The notes: generated by a model from the sequence alone, not told the origin. DNA of 64,000 bases from Acetatifactor sp. (GCA_022511465.1 JAFLRM010000001.1:62001-126000), one strand, 5' to 3'; shown: positions 17,043 to 26,388, counted from the first letter of the stretch. Made by a program: numbers and translations.

Positions 17043-18071
17043 ATGGAAATGAAGGTTATTCGCACAGAAAAACGTTTATGTACTTGTTGCATGGAAGAAC
17101 ATAAAGTGAAAACAGTTCTTGTGCAGGAGCATGCTATATTTAAGAATACAAAGGTGAATTACGAAGCTTCTTATCTGTATTGTGATGTGGCTGAGGAGCT
17201 ATATATGGATGAAGCGCAGATGCAGGAAAATGATATAGTAATGAAGGATGCTTATAGAGAAAAGCAGAGACTTCTTACTTCTAGAGAAATTAGTGGAATT
17301 CGTGCAAAATATGGCATCAGTCAGAGTGACCTATGTGTTCTTTTAGGCTGGGGTAAGAAGACCATTACCAGGTATGAGAGCCACCATGTGCAGGATAAAG
17401 CACATGATACAATTCTTAAGAAGATTGATCAGGATCCCGAATGGTTCATTGATTTTTTGAAAGAAGCAAGAGAGAATCTATCGTCAGAGTTATATCTTAA
17501 ATATTTTAATATAGCAACGGGTCTTTATGAGAAGGATCAGGATGTATATTTACGGAAGGTAATAGAAGCTAAGTATGCAAGATTCCAAGAGAATGAGATG
17601 TTTCATGGGAATGCCACGCTTTCTTTAGATAAAGTAGTAGATATGATAAGATATTTTGCGGCATCGGAAAGAATAACTTTTTTATATAAGGTTAAACTTA
17701 TGAAACTTATGTGGTATTCGGATGCACTTTCATACAAGAAAAGAGGATTGGCGATAACCGGATTGGTGTATCAGGCTCTGCCGATGGGAGCTGTGCCTAT
17801 TGGACATGAGGTGATTATTGATTTAAAGGACGTTCCTTGTGAGGAAGTTGATATGGGAGAGACAAATGCATATCACTTTTCTTTAAAGGGTATTAGTGAG
17901 TATCCATCTTTGAATGAAGCAGACAAAGAGATTATGGATATTGTTATTGAAAAGCTCGGTAAGATGAGCAAGGATGAAATAGTTTCATTTATGCACAAAG
18001 AGCAGGCCTATGCGGAGACTGCACCAAGAGATATTATTTCGTTTAAATATGCAGAGAGCTTGCAGATTTGA
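17043..18071 (+). CDS. Panacea (SocA/DUF4065)-domain antitoxin-like protein with MqsA-like N-terminus
   Basis: A 342-residue protein. Residues 1-65 resemble a YgiT/MqsA zinc-binding region (LCTCCMEEH; YLYCDVAEELY), but the second cysteine pair is degraded to a single C. Residues 77-115 form a helix-turn-helix (REISGIRAKYGISQSDLCVLLGWGKKTITRYES). Residues 190-335 match the Panacea/SocA domain (FLYKVKLMKLMWYSDALSYKKRGLAITGLVYQALPMGAVP). Panacea proteins are antitoxins that neutralise varied adjacent toxins, or act as ClpXP adaptors (SocA). No toxin gene adjoins it, so it may be an orphan. Strong AAGGAGGTG ribosome site. Confidence 0.82.
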   Translation: MEMKVIRTEKRLCTCCMEEHKVKTVLVQEHAIFKNTKVNYEASYLYCDVAEELYMDEAQMQENDIVMKDAYREKQRLLTSREISGIRAKYGISQSDLCVLLGWGKKTITRYESHHVQDKAHDTILKKIDQDPEWFIDFLKEARENLSSELYLKYFNIATGLYEKDQDVYLRKVIEAKYARFQENEMFHGNATLSLDKVVDMIRYFAASERITFLYKVKLMKLMWYSDALSYKKRGLAITGLVYQALPMGAVPIGHEVIIDLKDVPCEEVDMGETNAYHFSLKGISEYPSLNEADKEIMDIVIEKLGKMSKDEIVSFMHKEQAYAETAPRDIISFKYAESLQI

Positions 18072-18360
18072 GTAATTGAAGTCTCCTGACATTGCCCATA
18101 ATTTCCATAGTATTTTTATTGAAGCTTACAATTCGAATATCACCCTCCTCATTCTGTTCCGCAGATACATTATAAAACTCCTCATCATTTAGCTACACAG
18201 TATAGTTATTGCTTTCATCTCCAGTCAGCCTAAATTCTCCAATATTTGTTGCCCCCCTAATTGTCCAGAAGTATGGAAATCTTCAAAATCAAATAGTTTC
18301 GTATAATACTGATTCTCCCAAACGGCTGAATCATTGTAAGCGTCAAATTCTCTGCTTACC
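18072..18360 (-). pseudogene. C-terminal remnant of an unidentified protein
   Basis: On the minus strand, pieces of coding-like sequence appear in two frames: EFDAYNDSAVWENQYYTKLFDFEDF (about 18340-18270), then RLTGDESNNYTV, a TAG, and LNDEEFYNVSAEQNEEGDIRIVSFNKNTMEIMG (about 18190-18090). They look like the tail of an extracytoplasmic domain of a larger protein broken by a frameshift and a stop. I cannot name the family. It lies where module B runs into the accessory block, so it may be a lost last gene of that operon. Confidence 0.4.
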
Positions 18361-18361
18361 G

Positions 18362-18440
18362 AGCATATCTACAGGATTCCCATTGTTTGGCGAAACACCC
18401 GCAGATGCAAGGGGCGGTAAATCAGATGACGGACCAATCC
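18362..18440 (+). repeat. Internally deleted copy of the 37431-37805 gene
   Basis: The sequence from GAGCATATCTACAGG, continuing CATTG, matches 37453-37477. It then jumps to GGCGAAACACCCGCAGATG, matching from about 37614, and continues into a GGTAAATCAGATGAC stretch. About 137 bp are missing between the two halves. This shows that the small coiled-coil gene was once present on both sides of module B. Confidence 0.7.
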
Positions 18441-18585
18441 TCTTTTTGCAACAGTTCTTCAAAAAAAGGGCTTCCTGCTATGCAATATGCTTCTCCACCT
18501 TCTTATTATTGGCCCGTGTTTTTTTTACATGGGTTGCATCCACAAAGACTTCGCTGGGATCATGTCATCCATGCACAACATCTCT
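18440..18585 (-). pseudogene. IS1182-type transposase remnant
   Basis: Minus-strand translation gives SEVFVDATHVKKTRANNKK then VEKHIA, a TAG, and QEALFFEELLQKE. The VDATHVKA...EEAL(W/F)(F/Y)EEEL pattern is the central part of IS1182-family transposases. Neither end of the element nor the rest of the catalytic domain is present. The relic joins directly to the deleted repeat at 18362-18440. Confidence 0.6.
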
Positions 18586-18630
18586 GTTCAACAACATCTC
18601 GTTGTACCCAGCTATAATCTAATCTGTCAC

Positions 18631-20457
18631 TTAATTACCAGAAGCTTCATTATCACTGTTAATAATAAACTCGTATAAATAGTAATAGGTATCTGCAAAA
18701 AATGATTCTCGAATAAAATTCCCATTCTTCCCTATACTTTTGTAATAATCATTAACATTTATAGGATTATTACAAAATACTAAAACAATATCTGCATCCC
18801 CAAAATCATATTTCAACCTATCATCAAGTAAATCACATGGCAAACCTGGAAAATAATAGTTAAAAACAGTCCATGTATAATATACGTTATCTGTCAGCAA
18901 ATATACATTTTTTGTTTCTGAATACTCTTCTACAATCTCAACTGTTTCCACTGCACATTTGTTTCTATAAGAATACGTCTCTATTTGTGTAATAAGCGTT
19001 TTACTGTATGAACAGAGAATTACAACAATCAATAATCCCGAAATTACCCTTCTTATAGTACTATTTTTAATTAAGCTGACACATATTGCAAAAGATAACC
19101 ATACAGCTACCGTTGCCGGGTAAAGATATCGAATAACATAAACAGGTGCAAATATTTTTCCATAAACGATTTGGAAAATTAATATAGCTGATACTGTGAA
19201 TAGCATTGATACCGCCATCCATACCTCAGCCGGTATTTCTCTTTTTGCATTGCTTCCCAATAATGTGAGTTTAATCTGGTCTCCATTCCTTTTTACTTCT
19301 ATTATCTTGGCTGTTGATATGATCAATATCGCTATTGTAAGCAGATATATGAACAACATCCCATTATTATGGAACATGTAATTTATTCCCACTTTAAAAT
19401 CCACCGTACTTGAAATCCAGAAATCGCCACCACTTACATAAGCAACACGTGTGATAAAAATACTTATCCATGGCAAATAACCTAATAATGATACTACTGT
19501 TGCAGCCACACACTTAAGCCAATTTTGACCTTTGATCTGTATAAGCCGGACAAATACACAGAAATATATTAAAATTATTGCTGCAAAGGCAAAATAGTGC
19601 GTGTATGCAGCCCCGAGTCCGAAAAAGCAAAATAAAATCCAATTAGATATTTTATTTCCTTTTGTTTCTAATAAAATGTAACTTTCATAAAAGCATAGCA
19701 CTACAAACATTGCAGCCCACGAATACATCCTCACTTCAACCGCATATGTCCTTGCGCTATCTGTCATGGTTAAAAACAGTAAAAAAATAAGTGCAGAATC
19801 ATATCCAAATTTTTTCTTTATTATAGTAAGCGAGAAAAGAATGAGAATAAATGCGGGTATCGCGGAAGCAAAATGATATACCCATGGTTTTTCACCTAAA
19901 ATACTAATAACTAACTTTAGAATCAAAAAGTATATTGGCGGAACATAGCTATCACATGTTGCCACTTCAAGGAAACTATTAGATGCGACCACCTTAGTAA
20001 TTGAGTAAGTTTCATCCCCCCAAAAATTGTTATCAAAACACTGAATCAAGGTTAACAATACATTAAAAAAAGCTACCGCATAAATACCAAATTTGACACA
20101 TCTATTTATTGATTTGCTAACATTACCTGCATTAATTTTATCATAAACAAAAACAATTTTCTTATGCATTATCATATATGAAAGCCAGCCAACAATAAAA
20201 GCTACAGCAGTACTTATAAGCAGGTAAAAAACAGCGAATCTTGTATTTGCTCGCATGGCTTCAACAATATTTATTTTACCTTTAACCAATGTAATTCCCG
20301 TCAAAATTATTAAGTTATCAAGTAAAAAAAATACACAAATTCCGGTTAATGTAACTTTCCAATTTGTGATGAATTTACCAGCATTCTTATTTTGAGGCCA
20401 CTCAAAGATGATCCATGTAATAAACACCGGATACAAAAAAATCATTACTTCATACAT
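18631..20457 (-). CDS. GT-C membrane glycosyltransferase (GT39/ArnT-like)
   Basis: The 608-residue protein has about 12 membrane segments. The first large loop contains FWGDETYSI at about 146-154, whose D-E pair is the expected catalytic acid of polyprenyl-phosphate-sugar-dependent GT-C enzymes. It is followed by DSYVPPIYFLILK, RTYAVEVRMYSWAAM and GAAYTHYFAF. The extracytoplasmic C-terminus spans about 480-608. It would use an undecaprenyl-P-sugar outside the membrane. The adjacent GtrB-like gene (20480-21424) probably makes that donor, and a broken membrane gene beyond it may have been its flippase. Confidence 0.82.
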   Translation of the reverse strand: MYEVMIFLYPVFITWIIFEWPQNKNAGKFITNWKVTLTGICVFFLLDNLIILTGITLVKGKINIVEAMRANTRFAVFYLLISTAVAFIVGWLSYMIMHKKIVFVYDKINAGNVSKSINRCVKFGIYAVAFFNVLLTLIQCFDNNFWGDETYSITKVVASNSFLEVATCDSYVPPIYFLILKLVISILGEKPWVYHFASAIPAFILILFSLTIIKKKFGYDSALIFLLFLTMTDSARTYAVEVRMYSWAAMFVVLCFYESYILLETKGNKISNWILFCFFGLGAAYTHYFAFAAIILIYFCVFVRLIQIKGQNWLKCVAATVVSLLGYLPWISIFITRVAYVSGGDFWISSTVDFKVGINYMFHNNGMLFIYLLTIAILIISTAKIIEVKRNGDQIKLTLLGSNAKREIPAEVWMAVSMLFTVSAILIFQIVYGKIFAPVYVIRYLYPATVAVWLSFAICVSLIKNSTIRRVISGLLIVVILCSYSKTLITQIETYSYRNKCAVETVEIVEEYSETKNVYLLTDNVYYTWTVFNYYFPGLPCDLLDDRLKYDFGDADIVLVFCNNPINVNDYYKSIGKNGNFIRESFFADTYYYLYEFIINSDNEASGN

Positions 20458-20479
20458 GATATATGCCTCCTAGTTATTC

Positions 20480-21424
20480 TCAAATATTGTAGCGTTCTTC
20501 TTCTGTTACCATAGGATGTTGCATAGTTCTTACATTTATATTCGCAATATACTCACCCAAAATCCCTAATGCAAAAATGATCACGCCTCCAAGAAAATAT
20601 ACTCCGAAAAGAATTGCCGCATTTCCTATAGGATATTCAACAAGATTCATAACTTTCAAAATGAATGTTACCACGGCAATCCCAAAACTTACTATAGAAA
20701 TAAGAATGCCCAATATCACAGCCAGCCTCATAAATATACGAGAATACGAGGTTATTCCTAACATTGCAATATCATACAAATTCCCAAACTTAAAGGACGA
20801 TTTGCCATGTTTACGTTTTTCTTGTTGATAAAGAATCTTTGTACATGATGGCCCAACTTCAGCTACAATTCCTCTCAAATATGGAAGCGGATCTTTTATT
20901 TCCGATAAAATCTTAATTACTGAAGTATCATATAATCCGAAACCTGTAAATTGCTCAATATGATCTATTTGAGATATTTTTTTCATAAACCTATAATAGC
21001 ATTTTCTAATAAAGTACATGATTCCATTTTCTTTGCTACGGTTTTTAATACCCACAACAATTTTACTGCCGTTTTCCCATTCACGCACAAAATCAACTAT
21101 TAACTCTGGCGGATCCTGCATATCCGCAAATAGAAGAATTACTGCATCACCTTTAGCCTGTGTTAAGCCATAATATGAAGATTTCGAAAACCCAAAGTTT
21201 CTATTATTAAAAATATACTGAATATGATCATCATCTTTTGCCAATTTCCTAATAAGAGATCTTGATGAATCTTCTGAGTAATTATCTATAAACAATATTT
21301 TATAGTTATAGTTCTCCAATTCTTTTGCCTTATTAAACAGATTTGATATTCTTTCAGATATAAGGGGGATGTTTTCTTCTTCATTGAATGTTGGCACAAC
21401 AACAGATATAGTTTTCTTTAGCAT
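20480..21424 (-). CDS. GtrB/DPM-like polyprenyl-phosphate glycosyltransferase (GT2)
   Basis: A 314-residue protein with a GT2 head (SVVVPTFNEEENIPLISERI; LFIDNYSEDSS with D at about 46; LLFADMQDPPELI near 98) and two C-terminal membrane helices (about 232-257 and 267-292), the layout of GtrB and dolichyl-phosphate-mannose synthase relatives. It makes undecaprenyl-phosphate-sugar on the cytosolic face. It lies 22 bp upstream of the GT-C gene, consistent with a donor-synthesis and transfer pair for a side-branch sugar. Confidence 0.87.
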   Translation of the reverse strand: MLKKTISVVVPTFNEEENIPLISERISNLFNKAKELENYNYKILFIDNYSEDSSRSLIRKLAKDDDHIQYIFNNRNFGFSKSSYYGLTQAKGDAVILLFADMQDPPELIVDFVREWENGSKIVVGIKNRSKENGIMYFIRKCYYRFMKKISQIDHIEQFTGFGLYDTSVIKILSEIKDPLPYLRGIVAEVGPSCTKILYQQEKRKHGKSSFKFGNLYDIAMLGITSYSRIFMRLAVILGILISIVSFGIAVVTFILKVMNLVEYPIGNAAILFGVYFLGGVIIFALGILGEYIANINVRTMQHPMVTEEERYNI

Positions 21425-21444
21425 ATGATATTCTCCTTGCTAAG

Positions 21445-21742
21445 TCAGCGTAGTAATAAATTATATTTTATAATCTGATGAACAAAAAACAGTGTTGGAG
21501 TTACAGCTATGATCATTCCACCAACAGCTTTCGCAGCTAATACCAGCTTAATATTGCCTTCCGAAATATTTAGAAAAGAATTTTTCAACTTTCTTACTCG
21601 GAAAATTGATAGTTGAAATAGCTAAAAAACTTGTTACGGCGTTTGATGATCCAAAGCAAAACAGAATTTTACCTAATATACCCACATAGAATAATCCGCT
21701 ACTCACTCCATCAATCCAAGGTTGCCTTACTAATATAGACAT
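21445..21742 (-). pseudogene. Frameshifted membrane protein remnant (possible flippase)
   Basis: The frame from 21742 reads MSILVRQPWIDGVSSGLFYV... and stops after about 64 residues. A shift in frame near NF restores a hydrophobic continuation (NISEGNIKLVLAAKAVGGMIIA..., ending YNLLLR at 21447). Joined, it would be about 100 residues with two or three membrane segments. A GtrA- or Wzx-like flippase tail is plausible beside a GtrB/GT-C pair, but the sequence alone does not prove it. The perfect inverted repeat ATCACAAA/TTTGTGAT (21796-21813) lies just upstream. Confidence 0.45.
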
Positions 21743-21822
21743 TTCTTCCTCAAGATAATGGATATGAGTCGGAAGAAGTATGTCAGAAATCAGCCATCAC
21801 AAAAATTTGTGATTAAGCCATT

Positions 21823-22827
21823 TTAATTATCACTTTCTCGATATACCTTTCGCACTACCATGCAATCCTCTATTGCTTTCCAGAGCTTGAGCGATGCACC
21901 AATACATGTCTCATTAGGCGAACTTGTGTATATGTTACTCCCCGGATTATCAAATGATCCAACAATCTTTTTTATGATATCTACCCGTAAATCCCGATCA
22001 ATTTTATTACTTAGATCAAATGGAGATTCATTGCTGTATTCATACAAAACAGATGAATTGGCATCTAAGGCATCAAGTCTACTGATTACACAACCAAAAC
22101 CATTCCGCTTGCTTCGACTATCTATATGCACTTTGACCTTGTGAAGGCCGCTTACAACTACACAGTTCCATTCCAGATCCTCATCATTATCATTCGCATA
22201 CATTTCTGATTCTACTGGCTTCCATTCGGCTGCACTAGCCAACAATCCAATTACTTGAATCCCATAGAAACGCAAAGCACCTCCTCCTTGCTGTTCATAG
22301 CGTTTCCATGTGTCGATATCATTCGTGAAATGATGTGCTTCGAAATCCCAAGTAATACTGATCACACAACCTTCATCGGAATGTAGATGCTTAAGAACCT
22401 CTCTTCCCCATACTGTGTAAAAAAAAGTATATCCCATCCTAAACTGCATCTGACTGTTGTCATTGCTTATATGCGACCATATTTCCAACGCTTCATCAGG
22501 CGATGCCGCAAGAGGCTTTTCCAAAATAACCTTCCTCGGTAAGTTTATAGCATGTTTGTCACATATCAGTTTTAACACATCCACTTGATCAGAGGGTCTC
22601 CTAGCAATGACCAAAAGATCCAAATTTCCTGTCAGGCTATCTATATCTTCATCATCTTCTATATAATGTACAGTATCAGAATATATGACTAGCTCCTGCC
22701 TCGATTCGAATTTGGCTCGATATCTTGCCGGAATGATTACCTTATAGCCGCACTCCGATACGGCAGGAAGATAACCATACAGTCCGAATCCAGAACCAAG
22801 AATAAGACACCACTTAGACAATATCAA
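21823..22827 (-). CDS. Gfo/Idh/MocA-family oxidoreductase
   Basis: A 334-residue protein with an N-terminal nucleotide-binding glycine loop (LILGSGFGLYGYLPAV) and the family signature ILEKPLAASPDEALEIW at about 98-114, whose E-K-P supplies the catalytic lysine. It would reduce or oxidise a keto-sugar nucleotide with NAD(P). It overlaps the C-methyltransferase gene by 14 bp and belongs with rfbF and rfbG. A C4 ketoreductase completing a branched CDP-sugar is therefore the likeliest role. The exact stereochemistry is not readable. Confidence 0.82.
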   Translation of the reverse strand: MILSKWCLILGSGFGLYGYLPAVSECGYKVIIPARYRAKFESRQELVIYSDTVHYIEDDEDIDSLTGNLDLLVIARRPSDQVDVLKLICDKHAINLPRKVILEKPLAASPDEALEIWSHISNDNSQMQFRMGYTFFYTVWGREVLKHLHSDEGCVISITWDFEAHHFTNDIDTWKRYEQQGGGALRFYGIQVIGLLASAAEWKPVESEMYANDNDEDLEWNCVVVSGLHKVKVHIDSRSKRNGFGCVISRLDALDANSSVLYEYSNESPFDLSNKIDRDLRVDIIKKIVGSFDNPGSNIYTSSPNETCIGASLKLWKAIEDCMVVRKVYRESDN

Positions 22828-24019
22828 TCACCTTGCCTTTATAGCCATTTTCTGACAGATAACTGCGTATTTCATTTGGTATATGCCACGCCAGATTAAT
22901 AATCGGAAGTGTCTGGTCGGATTCAGCAAACAATTCATCATCGGAATGTATCTCTATCCTTGTTCCCGGCACATAATTGCCGACCTTCTTGGATCCTGGC
23001 TTTTCATACACCTTACTGATATGCTCTGTGGAAAGCCCCAACAGCTTTATCAGAATTGCTGCCCGCCCAGGAAACGCCTTGGCACGTAACGATCCATATT
23101 GCAAAACAAGATCATTTATCTCGGAAAGTTTCTCCTGCTTCCATTTAACCATATAGTTCTCAAGTTCACCAAAACGCCCAAAATATCCATTTTCAACCTT
23201 TAAAACTTTCTCGATATTCTCACGGCTTGTCTCATAAAGGGCATTGTCACCGATATACACCCTTATATTCCCGCCATACCTCTTTGGAAACTGGACATCC
23301 AGCAGAGCCTTTCCTAGATTTTTCGCGATTACATCAAATGAGTGCAGACTGTACGTACGAGGATGCTCATGATAGAAAGTGTCAAACTGGTGCTTTTCAA
23401 TGATTTCCCCCATGTAGTGATTTTCGATTACTAGAAGCGTCTTCTCATTGGACAATTCCTTAACCGCCTCCATTAATCCCTTCAAATCATCAATATGTGC
23501 AAACACATTAGTAAATGTTATTATATCAATCGTAGGATGCTTTTCTCTTATTTTTTTCGCCAGCTCTGTAACAAAATACTCCTGATAAGCCTCGTGTCCT
23601 TCTGCGACAGCATCTCCACAAGCATCCGTTGGTTCAACTCCGATGGTTATGCAGCCCTTTTCCCGGAAAAAGTTAAGGAGGCTTCCATCGTTACAACCTA
23701 TATCAATGACCGTTTTCCCAGATAAATCTCCCCATTTCGAACTACATTCTTCTACAAGATCCCTCATTCCGCTTAGAACATCCTTGGTAAATCGAGACCT
23801 GTAATGATAATCGTGAGGAAACAGCGTCTCCTTCTCTACCTGGAACATTTGATGCGCTGAACAGCACTTCCTGCAATATAATATTTTGATGGGATACTCC
23901 CTGCAAGTACTTTCGCTTCCTATGGGTATCAAATTATCACACAGGGGCTGACTACCTAAATCTAATACTTCTACTAAATCCCTGCTTCCACAGATTTCAC
24001 ATTCCTTGATTTCTTTCAT
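22814..24019 (-). CDS. NDP-hexose C-methyltransferase (TylCIII-like)
   Basis: About 401 residues from the ATG at 24019 (ribosome site GAGAGG; an in-frame GTG lies four codons earlier). An N-terminal zinc-binding region has CEICGSRDLVEVLDLGSQPLCDNL and LYCRKCC. The central SAM domain has VIDIGCNDGSLLNFF near 107-121. A C-terminal region, with NHYMGEIIEKHQFDTFYHEHPRTYSL, matches the sugar C3-methyltransferases (His/Glu/Tyr catalytic residues). It adds a methyl branch to a 4-keto-6-deoxy-sugar nucleotide, here presumably CDP-4-keto-6-deoxyglucose from rfbG. Confidence 0.88.
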   Translation of the reverse strand: MKEIKECEICGSRDLVEVLDLGSQPLCDNLIPIGSESTCREYPIKILYCRKCCSAHQMFQVEKETLFPHDYHYRSRFTKDVLSGMRDLVEECSSKWGDLSGKTVIDIGCNDGSLLNFFREKGCITIGVEPTDACGDAVAEGHEAYQEYFVTELAKKIREKHPTIDIITFTNVFAHIDDLKGLMEAVKELSNEKTLLVIENHYMGEIIEKHQFDTFYHEHPRTYSLHSFDVIAKNLGKALLDVQFPKRYGGNIRVYIGDNALYETSRENIEKVLKVENGYFGRFGELENYMVKWKQEKLSEINDLVLQYGSLRAKAFPGRAAILIKLLGLSTEHISKVYEKPGSKKVGNYVPGTRIEIHSDDELFAESDQTLPIINLAWHIPNEIRSYLSENGYKGKVIDIV

Positions 24020-24215
24020 GTTAAGTTCCACCTCTCTGTCTGTTTAGTGTCCTCTCGGAAACTCCCAGTCTCTATTTTGCTGAGCTTCTTCGTTTCCAAA
24101 AACCCACTTTCACCTCTAATTTTCTGTAACATTTGCACCTTTTTATGTCTTGACATTGTAAAGTTATACCATAAAACACATGATGTAGAGATCAAAAGAC
24201 CTTCCTCATAAAATA

Positions 24216-24345
24216 CTATGGCATAGTATATAGAACCGTTTCACTTTCCGACCCGGAATAATGGAGAAGATACAGCATATACTCTGGGACAAGTGCCTTA
24301 ATCTGCTCACGGGCTTCTTGCTTTATTACACCATTTTGACATTGT
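24216..24345 (-). other. 318-bp gap with decayed coding sequence
   Basis: Between rfbG and the methyltransferase the minus strand has one open stretch of about 40 codons (GVIKQEAREQIKALVPEYM... to a TAG). It has no start or recognisable family and looks like the remains of a deleted gene. A plus-strand TTGACA near 24150 is probably chance. This is where an E1-type dehydrase or another sugar gene might once have been, but no similarity to rfbH is visible. Confidence 0.3.
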
Positions 24346-24349
24346 ATTA

Positions 24350-25405
24350 TTAATCCTCCAAAAATTCTTTTATCTCCCTATCCATTTCAATCGGTATATC
24401 CCCATTGGCAAGCCATACTTTGCTGAACTGAGTAATCATCTCAATACATTTTTCTATATGCCATCTGGGTTTCCAGCCTATTTTTGCTTTAATCTTACTG
24501 CAGTCAAGCTTCAAAAAATTTGCCTCATGTGGAGCATTTTCTTCTGCCTGACACACCCACTCAGCACCTTCTCCCCAACACTTGCAGAACATATCAACCA
24601 GATCACCTGTTGTAACACAATCGCAATCATCCGGTCCAATGTTGTAATACCCTTGGTATGAGCTATCCTCATATTGCATGGCTGCAATAGTAAGATATAC
24701 CGTCAACGGCTCAAGCACATGCTGATAGGGCCTGATGGAGTAAGGATTTCTCACGCAAATGGTTTTTCCTGCTGCAACTGCGCGAACACAATCCGGTATA
24801 ATTCGATCGTTCGCAAAATCGCCTCCCCCAATCACATTACCTGCTCTGGCTGTAGATACCGCAGTTTTTTGTTTAACAAAAAAACTGTTGTTATAGCTGT
24901 GCGTAACAAGCTCAGAACATGACTTTGAATTAGAATAGGGATCAAAACCATCCAACGGCTCATCTTCACGATATCCCCAACACCACTCATTATTGTAATA
25001 CACCTTATCCGTTGTCACATTAAGCACGGACTTAACGCATGGAAATAATCTCACACACTCCATAAGGTTAACCACACCCATGACATTGGTCTCGTATGTA
25101 TATCTGGGATCTTTATAGCTGTCTCTTACAATCGGCTGGGCAGCGAGATGAAGAACTATTTCCGGTTGCTCTTCCTCGAACACTTCCTTTAAATGTCCAA
25201 AATCACGTATATCTCCGATAACACTGTTCATCTTACTATCCAGTCCGGCAGCCGAAAACAGATTAGGGTTGGTCGGCGGCTCTAAACTATATCCGGCAAC
25301 TGTCGCTCCGGCGTTTACCAGAATACGGCATAACCATGTTCCTTTAAAACCTGTATGGCCTGTCACCAGTACTTTCTTTCCTTTATAAAAAGATAGATCC
25401 AACAA
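24350..25405 (-). CDS. rfbG: CDP-glucose 4,6-dehydratase
   Basis: A 351-residue SDR enzyme. It begins FYKGKKVLVTGHTGFKGTWL, the RfbG-type NAD-binding loop, followed by VIGDIRD, HLAAQPIVRDSYKDP, and the active-site DPYSNSKSCSELV with Y and K near 162-166. RARAGNVIGGGDFANDRIIPD is also typical of the CDP-glucose enzyme. It converts CDP-glucose to CDP-4-keto-6-deoxyglucose. The preceding gene rfbF makes CDP-glucose, so the pathway start is complete. Confidence 0.95.
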   Translation of the reverse strand: MLDLSFYKGKKVLVTGHTGFKGTWLCRILVNAGATVAGYSLEPPTNPNLFSAAGLDSKMNSVIGDIRDFGHLKEVFEEEQPEIVLHLAAQPIVRDSYKDPRYTYETNVMGVVNLMECVRLFPCVKSVLNVTTDKVYYNNEWCWGYREDEPLDGFDPYSNSKSCSELVTHSYNNSFFVKQKTAVSTARAGNVIGGGDFANDRIIPDCVRAVAAGKTICVRNPYSIRPYQHVLEPLTVYLTIAAMQYEDSSYQGYYNIGPDDCDCVTTGDLVDMFCKCWGEGAEWVCQAEENAPHEANFLKLDCSKIKAKIGWKPRWHIEKCIEMITQFSKVWLANGDIPIEMDREIKEFLED

Positions 25406-25608
25406 AATTCAGTCCTCCCATTTTATCCAAGGTGCCTTACCGCCTACAATCAGCTTCTCCAGCATTTCCTTTGCCCTTATATTATCCATGCACTGTGTTA
25501 CCGGTTTACTGGAAATTCACGTTTAAGATCAAATAGTACATGGTTTCAGTGCAAATTTACCTTTCTTATATTGTAAACTGTTGTATCAAAACTCATTGTT
25601 TCTCTCCA
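25406..25608 (-). other. Gap between rfbF and rfbG with a truncated C-terminal frame
   Basis: This 203-bp stretch ends in a minus-strand frame reading NIRAKEMLEKLIVGGKAPW then IKWED and a TGA directly before rfbG. It has no visible start and looks like the tail of a deleted protein. Nothing else is visible here. Confidence 0.3.
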
Positions 25609-26388
25609 TTAACTCCATAATTTCCACGGAGCTGCATTTGACGCCCATAATTTATCCAATCTCTGCTTCTCTCTAAGTGTGTCCATACACTGCCAGAACC
25701 CCTTGTGTACATATCCTGCAAGTTGATGGTCTGCCACAAGATTTGTTAAGGACTCTGTTTCAAGCAAGGTATGATCCCCCTCTATGTAATTAAATAATTC
25801 TGGTTCAAATACCATAAACCCTATATTAATCAAATCTCCGTCTGTATCAGATTTTTCTCTAAACGCTGTGATCATTCCATCCTTTCCAACCTCAACAACG
25901 CCTTTATTTTGCCCAAAATTATACATAGATATAGTACCGATTTTTTTATTTGATTTATGAAAATCTAATAATTTGTTAATATTAACGTCACCCACTGCAT
26001 CGCCATATGTAAGCATAAAAGTTTCGTTGCCGACAAAGTTCTTTATTCTCTTTACGCGTCCGCCCGTTTGTGTATGCAGTCCTGTATCTACCACTGTGAC
26101 TTTCCAAGGTTCAGAATGCTTATTATGGACGATCATTTCTGACTGTCCGTTTGTATAATCAAACGTAACGTCACTATTATGAAGAAAATAATCTGCAAAC
26201 CATTCTTTTATTATGTGTTGCTTGTATCCGGCACAAATGATAAATTCATTAAAACCATAATAGGAATATTCTTTCATAATATGCCAAAGAATAGGCTTTT
26301 CACCAATCTCAATCATTGGCTTAGGCTTTAAATGAGATTCCTCTGAAATCCTGGTTCCAAATCCCCCCGCTAAGATTACTGTCTTCAT
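25609..26388 (-). CDS. rfbF: Glucose-1-phosphate cytidylyltransferase
   Basis: A 259-residue nucleotidyltransferase with VILAGGFGTRISEESHLKPKPMIEIG (the GxGTR loop and the KPM lysine) at about 4-29, then KPILWHIMKEYSYYGFNEF, and MLTYGDAVGDVN near 126-137 (metal-binding aspartate). The length and the WKVTVVDTG region are typical of RfbF. It makes CDP-glucose from CTP and glucose-1-phosphate, the first step of CDP-deoxyhexose synthesis. The ATG at 26388 is used. Confidence 0.95.
   Translation of the reverse strand: MKTVILAGGFGTRISEESHLKPKPMIEIGEKPILWHIMKEYSYYGFNEFIICAGYKQHIIKEWFADYFLHNSDVTFDYTNGQSEMIVHNKHSEPWKVTVVDTGLHTQTGGRVKRIKNFVGNETFMLTYGDAVGDVNINKLLDFHKSNKKIGTISMYNFGQNKGVVEVGKDGMITAFREKSDTDGDLINIGFMVFEPELFNYIEGDHTLLETESLTNLVADHQLAGYVHKGFWQCMDTLREKQRLDKLWASNAAPWKLWS

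Noticed and set aside
18209..18678. Plus-strand frames of 63-137 codons across the module B border
   Set aside because: The DNA is better explained by a minus-strand relic, the deleted small-gene repeat and an IS1182 relic. No coding signal was found on the plus strand.
24140..24180. Plus-strand TTGACA-like promoter in the rfbG/methyltransferase gap
   Set aside because: No plus-strand gene follows it, and the -10 is poor. The gap is in a minus-strand operon.
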